Shown here: positions 32,888-43,834 of the stretch, in pieces
How positions within the stretch are numbered: the stretch's first letter is position 1
How the letters are laid out: every line of letters starts with the position of its first letter
Position numbers and translations under genes: made by a program
Source of the DNA: Chrysoporthe austroafricana
Lineage: Eukaryota; Ascomycota; Sordariomycetes; Diaporthales; Cryphonectriaceae
Length of the DNA: 64,000 nt
Reading direction: 5' to 3'
Assembly (NCBI GenBank): GCA_001051155.2
Contig: JYIP02000001.1
Location: 930,001 to 994,000 of the forward strand
The notes under the pieces: model-generated
The model's input: the letters and a program-made list of their open reading frames with translations, nothing else
Told to the model about the DNA's origin: nothing
Databases searched by the model: none

Positions 32888-35800
32888 TGAAACGAGAACC
32901 GCGTGGACGCTTTTATGGATAATATATGGTCATATTCATCGCCAAAAGATCTCGACAGCTATTAGTCCCGAGAGGAGCCCTTCGGTCTTTGCCTTTTCCT
33001 TCTCCGCTCCCTTAGGTAGGGAGTCGAAGTCCGTCATCCTGCAGTGCTGCAGGCAGCATGAGCGAGCGCCAATGACCATCTTCAATCTGTTAATGGTACC
33101 CTGTGCGCCCTGCGAGCTGTAGCTTTGATTCGAGTCTCCCTGCGCCAATCTTCCGAACTAGCACTCCATTATGTTTTATCTTGTTGTTCCTGGGTTATGT
33201 TTGCCTTATATATGCGGCATGTGTAGTCAGCGGCCTGCGCTTCTTTATGTGATTCGTTAGTCAAAGTCAGGCTGCCGCAAGGCAACGTGAACTATTTTCT
33301 GGTATTGGCCGCTGGCGCATGATATCCTCTCAGGGAGTTTTTCTATTTCCGAAATTAGTTGTACAAGCGTAATGTTCAGCTTGGCAGGGAGATGTTCTGT
33401 GTCGATGGGGTGGTGTTTGAAGGGTGCCGGTGTATCTACGATGCTTTCGACACAGGGAGGAGAGTTGCCTTCAGTTGTAGTTGCCTTCAAGAATTGTTGA
33501 GACTAAGGCAAGAAATTGGCAGCTGCAGGCTATGCACTTTGAAGTGCTGCGGACCAAATTCACTGTGCCAGAATCGGGGTTGAGTGAGGCTGCTTCCCCA
33601 AAGTCCGAGGTCAGTTGTCTGTCGTCTTCGGGCATCGTTGACGTAGGTGGCCAGTTATGACAACTTAAAACAAAAAGTCCCTCGAGAGCGGTTGTAAGTG
33701 AGAGACTGTCGAGAGCATGACCGACTTATACCATCAAGACCGCCCCCGCTTAGTTGATCTTCTAGTATTTTCGTCTGCATATTCAGCCGCAGCTGGTATG
33801 CTCTAGGCTTAGCAAGATAAATCTGTCTTATGGTACTATCTGTTACCGTAATCGGCTTTAGTTCTCCAAGAGGCGATCCAAGCCAATGAACATTGCAGTG
33901 TCTTAGAGGTGGGGGTTGAGTGGCAGCAAGGCGTCAATAACAGGCCAGTTTCTTATCGAGCTGCAGGACGTAGCGCCCAGCAGTATATAGGGTGCTACGT
34001 AATGATTGCCTCTGTTGTTAGTTCGGGCAAACGGAAGTTCGCCATGTGGTTCGCCAGGACGTAATCGCCAGCGGTGAATGCTTTTAATGCAATGGCTGTA
34101 GATACAATGGGTGAGGTTTCATGGCCACGCTACACATTCCACAATCCATTGTGTTCATCCATGAATATCTGTACACAGCTAGAAATCCGTATGGTATATT
34201 GACTGACATCCCCCCCTTCTACCCATTTTACCACTCCACTGATGTGCTTGCTCAACATCATGATGCTCTTTTGGCCCCTTCTATTGTGGTTTGACCCCCA
34301 ATCTCCGCCCCCACAGCCAGATCACTGCCCCATTGATATGCCCCCACAAGTGTGGAAGAAGATGCTTCCGAATGCTCGACTTTATCTTACAAAGCTTCGC
34401 AGGATGACATGTCTTTCGACCTTGTAAAAATGCGCACATTCGGAATGTCAAATACCTAGGCACGTTTCGTCCTTAGTCACAAGTTGTACCGCGCCGGTGA
34501 GGCTTTTCTTTATATGGTCTTTCGACGCACCAAGAGTAAAATGCTTCCAGCTCTTGTCTTAGGTCTTTGAGCGGAGTGCTAATCTTTGCGTAGCGGCTTT
34601 GGCGTATTCAATCAGTGATGGCACGCAGCGACCCCTCTGGGGTTCTCGAGGGCTGGGGCCGTTTACGTGTAGAAATTCTAATTTAGGTGTCATTTGGATT
34701 GTGCTCGAGCCCTTACGATGCCCAGGCGCCTCGTCACAGCCAGGTCCTATCTCGTGCGGACCATCCTGTGCAGCATATGGGCATGTCTAGTCGTGAAGGT
34801 TGTGGTCCGCCTTTGAACCTGGAAGAATCAACCCATCAGAATGGACACTCGCAGAATGTGGCGGGCTTTCGCAGAGGCGATCTCTGACTTGATTCCGAAT
34901 ATGTGACCCTCTCTCCTGGGGTTGGGCTTCCAAGCTCCTACCGGGATACCTACGTAATTTCTCGTGAGAATCCCCAGTGAGGTGGCCAGGTAGCGTAATT
35001 GGGATCTTTTCCTCTTCTTGCATCAGCATCGTCCCATGCTCATCACTCAAATGTCTCCTCTTGCCTCCGAATATATCCAATCTCTCTATGATTGGTCGTT
35101 CCATTTATGTTCGCCATCTGTCTCATGAAACCGCATTTGCGCTGTTTCCCTCTGGTTGGAGCCTGTCTTAACTCCTTGAGCCCCGTCCTAATTAATTCTC
35201 ACCCCGTTCTACGTCTCCTTCCCCGCATCCTCCGTCACGTCCAAAGTTGGCACCCTAGACTGCTCGACTGCAAAACTCGCCGCCACAATTTGCCTAAGAT
35301 CCCTCAGTCTCGCCCGGTGTCACGGCTGGAGCCCTGAGGAATGCCTCTCTAGCCCCGGTGGGACCAACCGCCTCCACCCCCGACCTGCACACACTACGAC
35401 CGCCGGCCCTTGTTCCCCACCACCCCTCCTCGGGGGGCCTGTGAGTTGCCTTGAGTGCGCCTCAACAGCTCTCGACAACATCGGCGTGCCTACAGGCGCG
35501 GGTGTGTGCCTCGGAGATGGGATCTACCGGGGAGATTGTACAGTGTCGGACTGTTGGCAGAACGTAGCTCATCAATAGCAACCATGCTCAATTAGACAAG
35601 GACGTTGTCTTACATCGGAAGGCCTATCTATGACCAGATACCGAGACACGTGGCGTGAGAATGTAGATGAAACAAACCCGGTTCGAAGGCTATGAGACGA
35701 GGACATCACGCAGACGAAGCTATGGCCATCGACGCAGGTTGAGAAACTCGAGATACCTAGGCAATCCAAAATACAAAAAGCTGAGCTCGATTTTAGATGG

Positions 35801-36186
35801 TATCAAAATAGTGATCTAGGCTGGACCTATTTGTGGTCTAGCTAACACGCATGGCCGACTGGAACGAGCGTGCCAGCAGGCGTCATCATCGCGCCGGTAA
35901 TGCCTCATCATGCTTCCCCTTAACATCCCCAGGCCGGCCCATCGGACGGGCCAGCTTTGTCCTGTGTCCCCTGGGGTTCATCCCCTGACAATCTGGTGTT
36001 GCAAGAGGAAAAGTCCATCGCGCCAAATCTGCCAATAGTCTATCTCTATCACACATCGTGTCTATGATGCCCTCTATCAGTCGTCGATGAAGTCTGACGA
36101 TGGTGTGGCATCATCAAATCCTCATCTTTGCGTGTGCTGCATTTCGTGAATTTCCTTTCGCGTCTCGTCGTATCATCGTAGTCGGC
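32888..36186. other. 3.3-kb intergenic region, no gene seen
   Basis: Contains the zinc-finger gene's promoter and the 3' side of the HAD gene. It is AT-rich at about 33.2-34.6 kb. No ORF has a credible start or splice pattern, and no transposon ends were seen. Confidence 0.45.
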
Positions 36187-37632
36187 TCAGCCAACCACGA
36201 CACCCATGGCGAGGCCATCATCAGCAATGAGCACATCGGGCTTGTTCAGCAGCTTCTTGCCAACGACTTCCTGGCCCTTGTTGGAAGGCGATTCCAAGCC
36301 GCTCTTGCGATCCATCTCGCGCTTGATGCCATGCCTGACAGCATCAAGGACGGTGTTGACGGTAGCACGCGGCTTGTAAGCGGGCTCTGTACCATCTTGG
36401 TAGACGCCGGTCTTGACGAGGATTGAGTACCACTCCTCTTTGCTCTTGGCATCCATGGCGTTCGTCCCACGGATGTCGCTCTCGGGCGTGTCGCCGACGA
36501 AGTACACGGTACGCGGCGGCTTGCTGTCCACGAGGCCGTGCTGGTTTGCGCGCCACTGCTGCAGCAGCCGCGTGGCGAACTCGAAGGTGCTGACTTGTGG
36601 CTTGCCGAACGCGTGGGTCTTGAGCTTCTTGCCGCCCGTGACGCTCTCGAAGGTGTGCTCAACGATCGACCGCAGCGCGCCCATGCCCAGTCGCGGGTAC
36701 TCGTGGCTGGCGGACCAGATAACGTCGTTGTGGCTGAAGTAGATGGGCGGGTACTCCTCGAAGGTCTCGGAGCGCGTCTCGAGGCGGCCCCCTTTGGAAC
36801 ATGCAATGTCGACAATGATCTGGAGATCGGAAGCCCAATCGCGCGAGTCGGCGAAAACGAAAATAGCCTCGATCACGATGTCTGAGAGGGCGCCGCGCTC
36901 AAGCAGGTTGCGTGAGTTTGCGAGGTCGATCTCTGACATCTTGCGGAAGGGTGCGGTGTGGTGGTTGGCCTTGAGGATGTCGCCAGGTGTGATGACATCC
37001 CGGAAGCCGTAGGCCTCAGCGACCTCTCGACACTTCTCACCCTCACCGCCAACAACAAGCACCGTGCGGTATTTGCTCGCCATCTCCCGCATGGGCGTGT
37101 GGCCGCAGATGAATTGGCCAGGGCTGACTTCGAGTTCTAGTTGTTTAGAAAGGTCGCGACAGCGCTCCTCTTCTGACTTGCCACCACCGTTGGTCAGGAA
37201 GATGTAAGGCCTGCCAGATGAGACGTCAGAAAACAGAAATTATGTATGAACAGATGATCAAACTTACACCCTGACACCATACTCGTTCTCGCCGTTGAGT
37301 TCCTTCATGGCCTCGATGGCCTCTGGAATGGGTGAGCCGCCACGAACAAGCACACCGTCAATGTCAAAAGCAAAGGCGAAGTCATCGGCCACGGTCGGGT
37401 CCAAACTTGGTGTCGCTGGCCCAGTGGGCGGAGTGGAAGGGGTCGCGTCTCCTGACTCGGTGAGAGCGGGAGCCTCGCTGGAATCCGAGTCTGGTGTCGT
37501 TCCCTCTTCAAGGTCTGCGAGTTCCTTGATATCCTTATCGACCTGATTCCTAGCAACACTGAAACCCTCAGCGAAGCTGGATGCGGACTGACTCCGCAGA
37601 GGCGGACCGGGTCTCTGTAAATGCTGGGCCAT
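36187..37632 (-). CDS. HAD-superfamily hydrolase, HDHD5/YKR070W type
   Basis: Two exons, 37632-37268 and 37210-36187, give 462 residues; the 57-nt intron has a GTAAGT donor and splits a valine codon. The first HAD motif is FAFDIDGVLVRGG with D90 and D92. Motif II is the spliced FLTNGGGKSEEER, and the C-terminal motif III is FVGDTPESDIRGTNA. The order matches the CECR5/HDHD5 family (yeast YKR070W), often found in mitochondria, with phosphatase-like chemistry but unknown substrate. The first 80 residues are Ser/Thr/Pro-rich and look disordered. The frame is open upstream to 37788 but has no ATG there; the ATG at 37632 has a good context (A at -3, G at +4). Confidence 0.88.
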
Positions 37633-38251
37633 GTTGTCGAGATGTGGAAATCTGGGGAAAAGATGGGGAATATGGGGACGATCAGGTGGCAGAACTCTTG
37701 ATGTGAAGGGAGCAAACAAGGACGGCCTGGAGCACCTGGCCAGACTTAGTTCGGAGGAAAGATGGGACCTTGACGGATACTTATACAATCGAGAACTTCG
37801 CCAACACCAGGGAAATCGACGGCGAGGACTTCGCCTTCAGGATGCTTCAGCCAATCTAATGTCGCAGAGACCAAAAGGCAATGGTGTACACCCGAAGGAA
37901 TTGTGGAACACCCGGTATGACGGGCAACTGTACCAAGGGCAATGTACCGCACTGTAAACACGAGCGTTGAGGACGGCACCCACACTGCCACATTAGGAAA
38001 GATACGTATCCTAAGCGTGTTTGACGGGTGCGGGCCTACTAAGGTAGTCACAAACGATGATGCCATTCATGGCCAAACCCAGGTCTGGCCCATGACGAGG
38101 TCCCATCCATGCGGGAAATAATTCCCATGGTACTTCGCCGCAGTATCCCAGCGGCTTGACATATGATGAAAAAGATCCCCATCAGAGAGGAGCAGGAGAA
38201 TGAGTTGGTCAAGATAAGGGCTGCACGTAAGACAGCCTCAGGAAGGCCCGA

Positions 38252-38500
38252 CTAGGCATGCCATGGTTTGTCCATATCTCCCATGTTTATTCGAGACAGA
38301 CATGTTTCCTTTGGGTTTAGTGCGGCTGAAGAAATTTCACGAACCTGGGTGCCAAGATGCAAGAGGCACATCTTTGAGTAATCCCGATTCAGTCTACTTA
38401 CCCGTGCTGTGGTCTCGCCGCTCATTCGTCTAGGCGCTGGCTCATGGGCAGGCGTGGCAGGGTAGACGCGGATCGAGCTGCCTAGAAACGTGCTGATCAT
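38252..38500 (-). CDS. Doubtful small ORF (82 aa, or 63 aa if spliced)
   Basis: Starts at an ATG (MISTFLGSSIRVYPATPAHE). Inside it a strong GTAAGT donor at the codon after TTAR and a CACCCAG acceptor 57 nt later keep phase 0, so it may be a real two-exon small gene ending KPWHA. No similarity is recognised, and without transcripts it could be chance. Confidence 0.22.
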   Translation of the reverse strand: MISTFLGSSIRVYPATPAHEPAPRRMSGETTARVSRLNRDYSKMCLLHLGTQVREISSAALNPKETCLSRINMGDMDKPWHA

Positions 38501-38901
38501 AGGCTCGGCAACGTGGCATTGCTATGGTACATACTCAGTATCCTTTGCAACAGGGTCCTTGATAATCTCGATGATGACCACGATAAGTATCGAACCCTAC
38601 CACGATCCAGGAACCCGCTCGACGACGTGCGCCCCTTGACGGGTTGGCGTCTTAGGCCATTGGTCCAATAGATAGTGTCCGTGCCGGTGCGATTGGATCC
38701 CATCGGAATAGATATGCCGTATGACGACTCACTGTTATATCGCCTGCGTCTGCCCGCCACATGCATCTTTTACAAGTGCTTGTGACGCTTTTGTCTGTGC
38801 TGCAGCAGACTTCCCTGAAAGCGCGAGAATTGAATATGCATACAGCACGCAGGACTGGTCCCTTTGGGAAATGCCGGTACCGACGACCAGGCAGGATGCC
38901 G

Positions 38902-38916
38902 CTGACGTGACGTCAG
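38902..38916. promoter_or_regulatory. CRE-like inverted repeat CTGACGT-G-ACGTCAG
   Basis: Perfect 7-1-7 palindrome containing TGACGTCA, the CREB/ATF-type bZIP core site. No gene start lies within several hundred bases, so its role is unknown. Confidence 0.3.
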
Positions 38917-39514
38917 TGCGGATCCGGACGGAAGAAAATCCCAGCGTCCACTTCGGCAAGTCGAGGGCCGCCCGACCCACCGCTGAACACCGTCTCCGGA
39001 CAGACCGTGTACACCAGCGATCAACCCCGTTTAGACCTGGCAAACGGGTCTTTCTGTCGGCTGTCCTCTCGGCTGTTGGTGCTCGTTGACATTGCAAAAT
39101 CTGTCTGACTCAAAATTACGAAGGCGAACGGCGGCAAAGTAATGTCCCCTCCCCCCTCGATATTACAGACCTCGTCAAGTGGCCTTCCTCGAGGGCTCGA
39201 AGTGTGAACTGCGCAATACCCCTCACATGCGAGTAATATCTCATGTAGATCAGACGCTTGAGCCTCCCATCATCACTCGAAAATCCAAGGGATTAGCCGG
39301 AGTGGGTCCGCAGTTGCGACGGTCCCTGTAGTTTGCATGTGAACCTGCAAACAGTCCATAGTCGATGGAAGCTTTACTCGTTGCATGCTGGCGAAGAGAG
39401 GGACGCACACGCCCACTGCAGCCACCTGACCGCCGCCCGCAACCCACCGGCTGCAAACGCATTGATCCGCTGGCATAGTGCTGACACATGCTCTGTCTGC
39501 TCAGTCGAGGATCA

Positions 39515-40114
39515 TCAATGTCGCAATATAGTCGGTGTAACGATTGCGTGAGTGGAAGTAGCCCGCATGCGTCCTAGTTCTCGAAAGCGATGACCATGGC
39601 AGGGTATCAGCTTGACCCCTCGGCAAGCCGACACTCTGGAGCTCCTTCCGAGGACTTCATGTCGGCCACGTCTAGATTTCAAGGGTGTAAAAGTTCTCGG
39701 ATGTCCAGAGTTCGTGAGAAGCCAGCCAAATTGAATCGTTACTGCGCGACGAGGAGAGTTGCGCAGCCTCGACCGTTGTCCTGTCCGCACTGTGCCGGTC
39801 GAAAAAAGGATTTTGCCTGTTGTTATCGCCGTGTCCTTGGCGGCTCCATTTCCCCATGGGCCTTGACACAGTTCAGGTTCCTGAGACCCGCATGGTGACG
39901 ACATCTCCAAAGCCCACCAACAAATACACGGCTCGAACCTTTGCACAAGGATCGATACCACCAAAACTCCATGCAAATATCCACAAGCGAGGGACCCTCT
40001 GTGCTTTTCAATCCAAACAGAGGCAATTGTCTTCGGCGCCAAGGCAGTCGAGTAAGCTGCTAGGGTGATCATGTCTGCACCAGGTTGAATTTGGCCTTCC
40101 GAAGGCAAATGCAT
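39515..40114 (-). CDS. Doubtful 199-aa ORF
   Basis: An uninterrupted ATG-initiated frame of 199 codons (MHLPSEGQIQPGADM). It has no recognisable domain, signal peptide or typical codon pattern. It may be a lineage-specific gene or chance; the length alone is the reason to list it. Confidence 0.2.
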   Translation of the reverse strand: MHLPSEGQIQPGADMITLAAYSTALAPKTIASVWIEKHRGSLACGYLHGVLVVSILVQRFEPCICWWALEMSSPCGSQEPELCQGPWGNGAAKDTAITTGKILFSTGTVRTGQRSRLRNSPRRAVTIQFGWLLTNSGHPRTFTPLKSRRGRHEVLGRSSRVSACRGVKLIPCHGHRFRELGRMRATSTHAIVTPTILRH

Positions 40115-40582
40115 CCAGGGTTCAGGGTCCTGATGGATGGATCAGCGCCAGGAGTTCGGTCAGGATAATCGGACTCGGCTGTGTCGAGTTTATACGGGGT
40201 CCTGCATGTACACAGTATTGAGCAGAGAGGTGTTCGAGGGATGTTCACATCCTCAGACCTGTGACCACCCTTGTCGCGCTGCGAGTCAAGGCCTCAATTC
40301 CAAGTTTGCTCCCGGACCCACCGATCCTTCTGTTGCGATATCTTGTCTTGATTTCCGGGGCTCTTCTGGGGAGAAATCCACCTCCACTTCGCCGGTGGAT
40401 CCATCCACACTCGGGGACGGGCATGAAAGCGACGGAATTTCGGGTCCTCACATGGACGCCGTTAGAACCCAACCAACGATCACAAACATAGCCAGCGGCA
40501 CGAGACTCGGGTGTTGTCGGTGATCCGAAGATGTTGTCGTCCTTCGTTGGCTGCCAGCATCCGCGCTGCGTTATCTTAGGTC

Positions 40583-41727
40583 TCACTGGTCGAAAGTGAA
40601 ACTTCCCCAGATGCACGTTGCCTTGTACCCGGCTGCATCGGCCGCACGTCGGCGCTGATCTCGCTCCACCAGTGCCTCTCCGACGCTCATTCCAACAGGA
40701 AAACCGCGGACCTCCTCCCGATCAACACGTAACCAGCCCTTCCAGCCCGTTGTTACATCGGCTTGCCCTGACCCGAGAGCCGCTGGACTGCCTCCACCGA
40801 TGACAATGGTGCCCCACCATTCACGAGTAGCGGAGGCATGTCTGGAATAGATCATATAGTGCTCAGCCGAGCTGAGCACATCACGGATGTGAGATGGTGA
40901 ACCACGAGCTGTACGATAGACGTGGACATGCTTGAGGTCCTCCAAGGTCGCCCGCCCGCCGCGTGTAAGTGTGCCATGGCCTCTCCATGGGCCTGAAGAT
41001 TCATCACCCGGGTTCTGTTGCCGCGCCGAAGTTCGTTGGCTAAGCGTCTGCGCTGGAGCCTGAGAGGTGCTGTAGGGGGCACATTGAAGAACTCTTGTGA
41101 TGTCGAATTTGGCGTCAGCATCGATAATGACAACGGCTTTGTTGTGCGGCGAGCTAATGAGGGTGGCCACCAATAAATATACCAGAGGCAGCTGCCTCCC
41201 AGATAGGGACAACGGAGCGGACTGGGTCACCCTATGATGACGAGTCACGAGGTCGTCAAGATCCTGGATAGGGTAAGTCTTGACCTTGGCCACGAATGGA
41301 GCAGGTAAGGCGTGATTGTTGCTCGCCGGATCAATGTCGGCTGAGGGCTGATGGGGTGACGTTGAATTAAGGCTCGTGCGGAGTGCGGCCAAGATCTGAG
41401 GCGAGGAGATCAGCAATCTGGAGTCTCGTGTTGTGCACTTCAGCCTCAAGAGGCGTGCCAATAGATGTTCGTGGCCGCAAAGTTGGGGTTTGGAGTTGAA
41501 GAGCAGGGGCTGGCTCCCAGGCCTTATCGCTGATAAGCCGTGGCAGCTTTTGAGGCCTTCGTGGGGTACCAGGCATGACGACCAGGACATCTGCACCGGA
41601 GAACAGAACGAAAAGTGTGCTGGGCTTAAAGACAAGCAAGGGCATACTGTATGTGAGATCATACCTCGTCAAGACTTGTCTCTTCAACCTCGCTGAGCAT
41701 CCGTCGACCCGTCGCCGCCTCGGCCAT
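40583..41727 (-). CDS. XRCC2-like RecA-fold protein, degenerate Walker A
   Basis: Best model has two exons, 41727-41665 and 41395-40583 (291 residues), with a 269-nt intron (GTATGA donor, TTGCTGAT branch point, CTCAG acceptor). This joins SLDE to ILAALRTSLN as one helix. An alternative acceptor at 41590 gives 356 residues. The core VYLLVATLIS followed by AVVIIDADAKFDITRV resembles the helix and Walker B strand of XRCC2/Rad51 paralogues. The C-terminus has LKHVHVYRTARGSPSHIRDV and WWGTIVIGGG, which I associate with fungal XRCC2-like proteins. Where the P-loop should have GKT the sequence is LSGRQLPLVY, so ATP binding is doubtful. A nuclear role in recombination is inferred. It is head to head with SOM1, only 23 bp between the start codons. 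Confidence 0.55.
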
Positions 41728-41750
41728 CTCCGTCCACGCGAGTCTTTGAA

Positions 41751-42242
41751 ATGACACCCCCGTGTCACAGCTTTCCGGCTTCTCAATTGCCGGTGCAAAT
41801 CCAGGTCAACCTGGATGGGAAGAGACGCAAGACTGACAAAGGCAAAGATGTTGACCTCAGGGCATGTGAGCTGTTGAGCCTGCTGCAGTACAGTTGTCAA
41901 GTCGACCACCCCAACAAGCCCGACAGTCGCGTGCGGTGCTACCCGGTGGAGAGGTGGTTTAGGAGGTGAGCTCCAGCCGCCCAGGATTCAATGTAGTGGG
42001 ATTCGATGAGGTTTTGTTATTAGTAGAAGTCTCGGTGCGAGATACAGAGTGCCGAGATGGAAGAAACTGGCTGACGGATGATTTTTAGGTGCAATGACAA
42101 AAGGGGCAATTTTATGGTCGAGACGACAGCCTGGGAAGGGAGGACAACCCCCACCGCCAGTGTAGCAGACACTCAAGCTAAACACAAGAACACAACTCAC
42201 TGGCATGATGGCAACAAGACAGACTATTTCCAGCCTAACTGA
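41751..42242 (+). CDS. SOM1: Som1-like mitochondrial inner membrane peptidase subunit
   Basis: Two exons, 41751-41965 and 42089-42242, give 122 residues; the 123-nt intron has a GTGAGC donor and a GGCTGACGG branch point. The protein starts MTPPCHSFPASQLPVQIQ. It keeps the Som1 pattern ACELLSLLQYSC, RVRCYPVERWFRRC and the end block FMVETTAWEG, with the spaced cysteines of the family. Som1 associates with the inner membrane peptidase (Imp1/Imp2) that matures mitochondrial proteins after import (yeast knowledge). After TTAWEG the frame continues about 35 polar residues to the TGA, longer than usual; an unseen splice there is possible. It is divergent from the XRCC2-like gene. Confidence 0.8.
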
Positions 42243-43081
42243 GCAACACCAAATAGCTGGATGCGCACTTCGCGAATTTCCAGCATTGATTGGCTGTTGA
42301 CACGGACGTCTTCGCTTGGGGAAGTAGCAACACGGGCTGCGATTGCAGGCTTGAGGAGTTTGAGCAAGGACATCGGGTTGAACATCTTACGTGGGAAGAA
42401 GACTCAGAGGAATCTTCAGAATCAGGATGGCCTCAACTCCACACGGCCTGGTTAGAAGACGCGGCGGCGGGGTTCTGCAGCACTAGGCAAAGCCTCTGCC
42501 TTTACAAAAACCGAAACCCGCGCAACAAATCGTATGTGATGCATCGAAAGAGCCAGGCCCGGCCCCAAGGATATAGCCATTCCAGCCTCATCACCACAGC
42601 TCGGCCGTAGCCTCAAGGCTGGATGCCACGGACCCCTGGGTTACACTTAACTCATCATGCACCGTGTTGCAGCAGACGGGCAGTCAAATGCATAAGGCGC
42701 TGCCTGTGGACGTCAGCTGAGGCATGATAAAGGGTCGGATGGAACCGAGCGGAGGTTCAAGCCATTGGCATAGCGGGATATCGAAGTAGCCCATCAGCGT
42801 CGCAGCAGGCAATCCGGAACAGCTGGTACAAACAAAATACGATGATCACAGTATCAATGGTTGGATAGGAGGGCATTATCAGGCTTCAAAATCCTTCATA
42901 AATGCGCCGATGTCATTGCTTGCCTCTTCTATGCGTGTTAAACCACCCGCCCCGGACGCCCAGGCTCTATGGGCTGCACTAGACATCCTCGCCCCTCGCC
43001 CCCAGAACGTTCCGTCACGCACAGAGGCCTGCATGCCGCGGATCCTCTCTTGCACCCATTGCCATCCTATTCCCGAATATC
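42243..43081. other. Convergent intergenic spacer, no gene seen
   Basis: 839 bp between the ends of SOM1 and the COX VIIa gene. No supported feature. Confidence 0.5.
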
Positions 43082-43560
43082 TTAACCCTGTCGAGATGCG
43101 CGCTCGTCCTCAAGGGTCTTGTAGTAGTTGTCACGAGCGTGCGTACGAGGCATGTGGAAGCCGTACCTGTTGAGCAAATGTTAGACACCGACATCTTCTC
43201 AATAGCCTCTCAGTGTCCTCGCTCGGTCAGAGACAATCCTACCAGAACACGTTGCCCATAGCAAACCCGAGACCTGTGACCGTAATCAGCTCGAGTTCGT
43301 TTTCGCCCGCGAGGTCCGCCACGCAACCAGCGCAGCTCCTGGGCGGAGCTCCTTCATAGCAACTGAAGTGTCGACATACCCAGCGCAATACCGAGATCGG
43401 TGATGAGGCCCCGACGGAGCATCTACATCCAGAACAGAACCAAGTCAGCCCATTTGCACGTCCTTCACGTCATTCTCGCACCCTCTTCCGGGAGCCATTG
43501 CGCATCTCCCGGGCTAACGGACAAGGTGTCACGTACGCCAACAATTGGTTGAACTGCCAT
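43082..43560 (-). CDS. COX9: Cytochrome c oxidase subunit VIIa (Cox9-type)
   Basis: Four very short exons on the minus strand, 43560-43537, 43422-43380, 43273-43243 and 43166-43082, give 60 residues. All junctions are GT-AG with phases kept. The product starts MAVQPIVGMLRRGLITDLG, continues with one membrane span (IALGLGFAMGNVFWYGF) and ends with a charged tail containing NYYKTLEDERASRQ. This is the fungal COX VIIa/Cox9 pattern: a small nuclear-encoded subunit in the inner mitochondrial membrane that supports complex IV assembly. Introns (114, 106 and 76 nt) exceed the coding length. It is divergent from uL22m, 274 bp between start codons. Confidence 0.88.
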
Positions 43561-43834
43561 GTTGTCTGAATTTGTGGATTTCGAAGGGTCGAGAGTGGAG
43601 AGTTCGTGGCCGTCGAGAGCTTCGCAGGATTGTTGTCGTCAAGAAAATGATCTGATGTTTCCTTCGGAGGAGCTTGGCTTGCCTGCAGGGGCAGGAAGTA
43701 GCGAATCACGTGGAGCGGAATGATGGATTATGTCAGCAGTCTTGCCGGCCCAAGACGGAGAAGCTCCAGAGACTTTTTGATGTCTTCATTAGTTGACACC
43801 CAGCTAGCTCACCAATGCCAGAATCGCACCCAAC
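43561..43834. promoter_or_regulatory. Shared promoter of COX VIIa and uL22m
   Basis: 274 bp between two divergent start codons, both for mitochondrial proteins. No TATA box is obvious. Shared regulation is inferred from the arrangement. Confidence 0.45.

Larger units (their letters stand above)
37633..40582. other. 2.95-kb intergenic region with two doubtful ORFs
   Basis: Apart from the two doubtful ORFs listed separately (38252-38500 and 39515-40114, both minus strand) and a perfect CRE-like inverted repeat at 38902-38916, nothing is recognised. Confidence 0.45.

Noticed and set aside
33200..34600. AT-rich stretch as a mutated (RIP-type) transposon relic
   Set aside because: No terminal repeats, target duplications or transposase-like frames could be seen. 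Composition alone is not enough.
37633..37788. N-terminal extension of the HAD hydrolase to 37788
   Set aside because: The frame is open but starts at TTG; the only ATG in it is at 37632, in a good context.
41591..41909. ORF 41367-41909 (minus) as the start of the XRCC2-like gene
   Set aside because: Its frame ends before the conserved domain. Only fragments fit, and the shorter first exon gives a better join.
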